Source: an uncultured Collinsella sp. (GTDB lineage Bacteria > Actinomycetota > Coriobacteriia > Coriobacteriales > Coriobacteriaceae). Taken from it: a stretch of 24,775 nt of DNA. Position numbers and translations under genes: made by a program. The notes below the pieces were generated by a model. It was not told where the DNA came from and ran no database searches. It saw only the letters and a list, made by a program, of their open reading frames with translations. The stretch lies in contig CABUXM010000023.1 of NCBI GenBank assembly GCA_902495545.1, positions 1 to 24,775 of the forward strand. The letters are read 5' to 3'. Below, one piece after another: positions 23,740-24,775 of this stretch (positions within the stretch are counted from its first letter, which is position 1; each line of letters begins with the position of its first letter).

Positions 23740-23952
23740 ATGAAGATCGACGTTGATGTGGACCAGTTGCGCGAGAGCCTGCTCGACCGCGCGGGGAGTG
23801 CGGCCGGCGTGGACTTTCCGGCCGCTATGCTCGACGTAGTGGATATCGAGGACGAGTCGCCCCAAGAGCTCCTAGCCCGAGCCGAACGCGAAGGCCTCGA
23901 CCTCCGCGACTTTGCCGTTGATGACGACTGCGGAGCGTCTGACGACTGGTGA
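23740..23952 (+). CDS. Very acidic 70-residue protein
   Basis: This small protein starts at ATG 23740 with GGGAGG 7 nt upstream, a strong site, 27 bp after the 454-residue gene. It has 21 acidic and 6 basic residues (net about -15) and ends VDDDCGASDDW. A short middle helix (SPQELLARAEREGLDL) is predicted. I recognise no family. Acidic proteins of this size include DNA mimics, antitoxins and chaperone-like partners; a partner role for the preceding protein is the simplest reading, but this is inference. It converges on the DUF3800 gene with 7 bp between stops. Confidence 0.6.
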   Translation: MKIDVDVDQLRESLLDRAGSAAGVDFPAAMLDVVDIEDESPQELLARAEREGLDLRDFAVDDDCGASDDW

Positions 23953-23959
23953 CCCCGGG

Positions 23960-24637
23960 TCAGTTCATCCTTTTCTTCCTGAGATATAAGAGAAATCCCT
24001 TTTTGAACGTCCTTCGGGTTCCAAAAAATAGCCGATCAGTCTTTGTATCTTCCTTGCTGTCAAACTTGATAGCCGTTAGCTCGATCGTGCAGATGTAGTC
24101 GGCAACTTGGAATAACCGGTAGGCTCGCGGCGTGGCTTCTCGGTATACGATGACGTCCCTTGCTAGAACGTACTCGAGTGCAGAATGGATGACCTCCGTT
24201 ACGATCGGTTGACCGTTGTCGTAGTAAATCTTAACGGTGTCGTATCGCTGGAAGAATTCCAGATGGTCGAAAAGTTCAACCGTGAGGTCTCGCCTCATTC
24301 TCTCCGCGAGACCGTTTTGATTGCCGGCGAATTCGCTCATTCGGTACTGCAGGCAGAGGTAGCGTATGGGGAGATGCTGGATGAACGCGCGAAATGCGCT
24401 CAGCATGTGCCTTCGCTGCTCCTTAGGAAGATCTTTGTAGTCGCCGTTTCCATTCAGTAGGGGTCCTGCATGAAAAGGCGTATTGGGAAGCGAGGACTGA
24501 GACAGGGCGCGCTCGTAGCGGTCAATGCGTTCAACGATTGCATCGTTTTGATCGTGAAAAACGAGGGTGACGAGGTAGTAGTTGGAGACGCCTCCGAGGT
24601 CGCCAGATTCGTCAACAAAGACGGAGAGTTCGCTCAT
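23960..24637 (-). CDS. DUF3800-family protein
   Basis: This 225-residue protein shows the DUF3800 layout: an opening strand ELSVFVDESGDLG with acidic D9 and E10, a middle YYDNGQPI segment with an Asp, and a late VADYICTIEL with D180. These spaced acidic residues are thought to form an RNase H-like metal site, so a nuclease activity is plausible but unproven. DUF3800 genes are common in mobile and defence-linked regions. The ATG at 24637 has GGAGG 6 nt upstream, which I prefer to a start 14 codons earlier. GC is lower than in the neighbours (29 of 60 in 24061-24120), suggesting transfer. The C-terminus is basic (FLLYLRKKRMN). Confidence 0.82.
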   Translation of the reverse strand: MSELSVFVDESGDLGGVSNYYLVTLVFHDQNDAIVERIDRYERALSQSSLPNTPFHAGPLLNGNGDYKDLPKEQRRHMLSAFRAFIQHLPIRYLCLQYRMSEFAGNQNGLAERMRRDLTVELFDHLEFFQRYDTVKIYYDNGQPIVTEVIHSALEYVLARDVIVYREATPRAYRLFQVADYICTIELTAIKFDSKEDTKTDRLFFGTRRTFKKGFLLYLRKKRMN

Positions 24638-24671
24638 GGTGGGCCTCCATTTTTGCAAAAGACGATATGAG

Positions 24672-24742
24672 AAAGCCATTGGGGGCCGCCTCCCCCGCGG
24701 CGCAGCTTCTTTCCGCGGGCTCGGGGTGCCACAATGGGCTTT
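24672..24742. other. Nested inverted repeats upstream of the DUF3800 gene
   Basis: An outer stem pairs 24672-24681 with 24732-24742 (10 bp with one bulged G). Inside lie two hairpins that share a few bases: GGGGG/CCCCC (24681-24685, 24692-24696) and CCCGCGG/CCGCGGG (24694-24700, 24713-24719). The 71-nt unit could be a structured RNA, a repeat element or part of a terminator of a gene beyond the edge. I cannot match it to a known family. Confidence 0.4.
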
Positions 24743-24754
24743 GAGTATCGGCCC

Positions 24755-24775
24755 GTGCGGTAGCCCTTACCGCAC
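24755..24775. terminator. Perfect hairpin at the right edge, possible terminator
   Basis: GTGCGGTA (24755-24762) and TACCGCAC (24768-24775) form a perfect 8-bp stem with a 5-nt loop. The window ends at the stem, so a following T-tract cannot be seen. It is as likely to be a repeat unit as a terminator. Confidence 0.3.

Noticed and set aside
1..24775. CRISPR arrays, tRNA or rRNA genes, and insertion sequences
   Set aside because: I saw no regularly spaced repeats, no tRNA-like cloverleaf sequence, no rRNA segments and no transposase-like protein in the window.

Overview
The window looks like the chromosome of a high-GC Actinomycetota of the class Coriobacteriia, most likely a Collinsella-type gut bacterium. 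This is an impression from codon use and gene content, not from a marker gene. Most genes run at about 60-70% GC in the lines I counted. Three stretches are clearly poorer in GC: the 3' part of pglX, the gene inserted after it, and the last minus-strand gene.

Left part (1-7200), housekeeping genes. A minus-strand gene enters from the left edge. It is followed on the plus strand by a nitroreductase-family protein and two tandem histidine-phosphatase paralogues, which end at a bidirectional terminator. Facing them on the minus strand are a shortened DUF1015-family protein, an M20 metallopeptidase, and a serC-serA serine-biosynthesis operon with its own terminator. A small Phd/YefM-like antitoxin-type gene without a toxin lies upstream of serC, with a palindrome in front of it.

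Central part (7200-22270), a complete type 1 BREX phage-defence operon on the plus strand: brxA, brxB, brxC, pglX, pglZ, brxL. It has three unusual features. (1) The brxA start lies in a run of ten G. A better-placed upstream GTG with a Shine-Dalgarno sequence would be in frame only if the run were one G shorter, so this may be a phase-variable switch (or an assembly error). (2) pglX is split in two. An 838-residue methyltransferase/specificity part and a 322-residue C-terminal part are separated by a low-GC gene for a 281-residue protein that carries a HEPN-type R-x4-H motif (RNSLAH) and a winged-helix-like C-terminus, so it is a candidate RNase toxin or guard built into the BREX methyltransferase. 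(3) A perfect 10-bp hairpin followed by TTTAT sits between brxC and pglX and could lower expression of the distal genes. No BrxR-type WYL regulator is present in the window.

Right part (22271-24775). Two unrecognised genes follow brxL in the same direction: a 454-residue protein and a very acidic 70-residue protein. A convergent, lower-GC DUF3800 gene follows. The right edge holds strong inverted repeats of unknown role.

Working model: BrxA, BrxB, BrxC, PglZ and BrxL with the two-piece PglX form the self-methylating anti-phage complex. The HEPN protein may be a second-layer effector tied to PglX, and the brxA G-tract and brxC-pglX hairpin may tune expression. The model is inference; the gene identities of the BREX core are secure.
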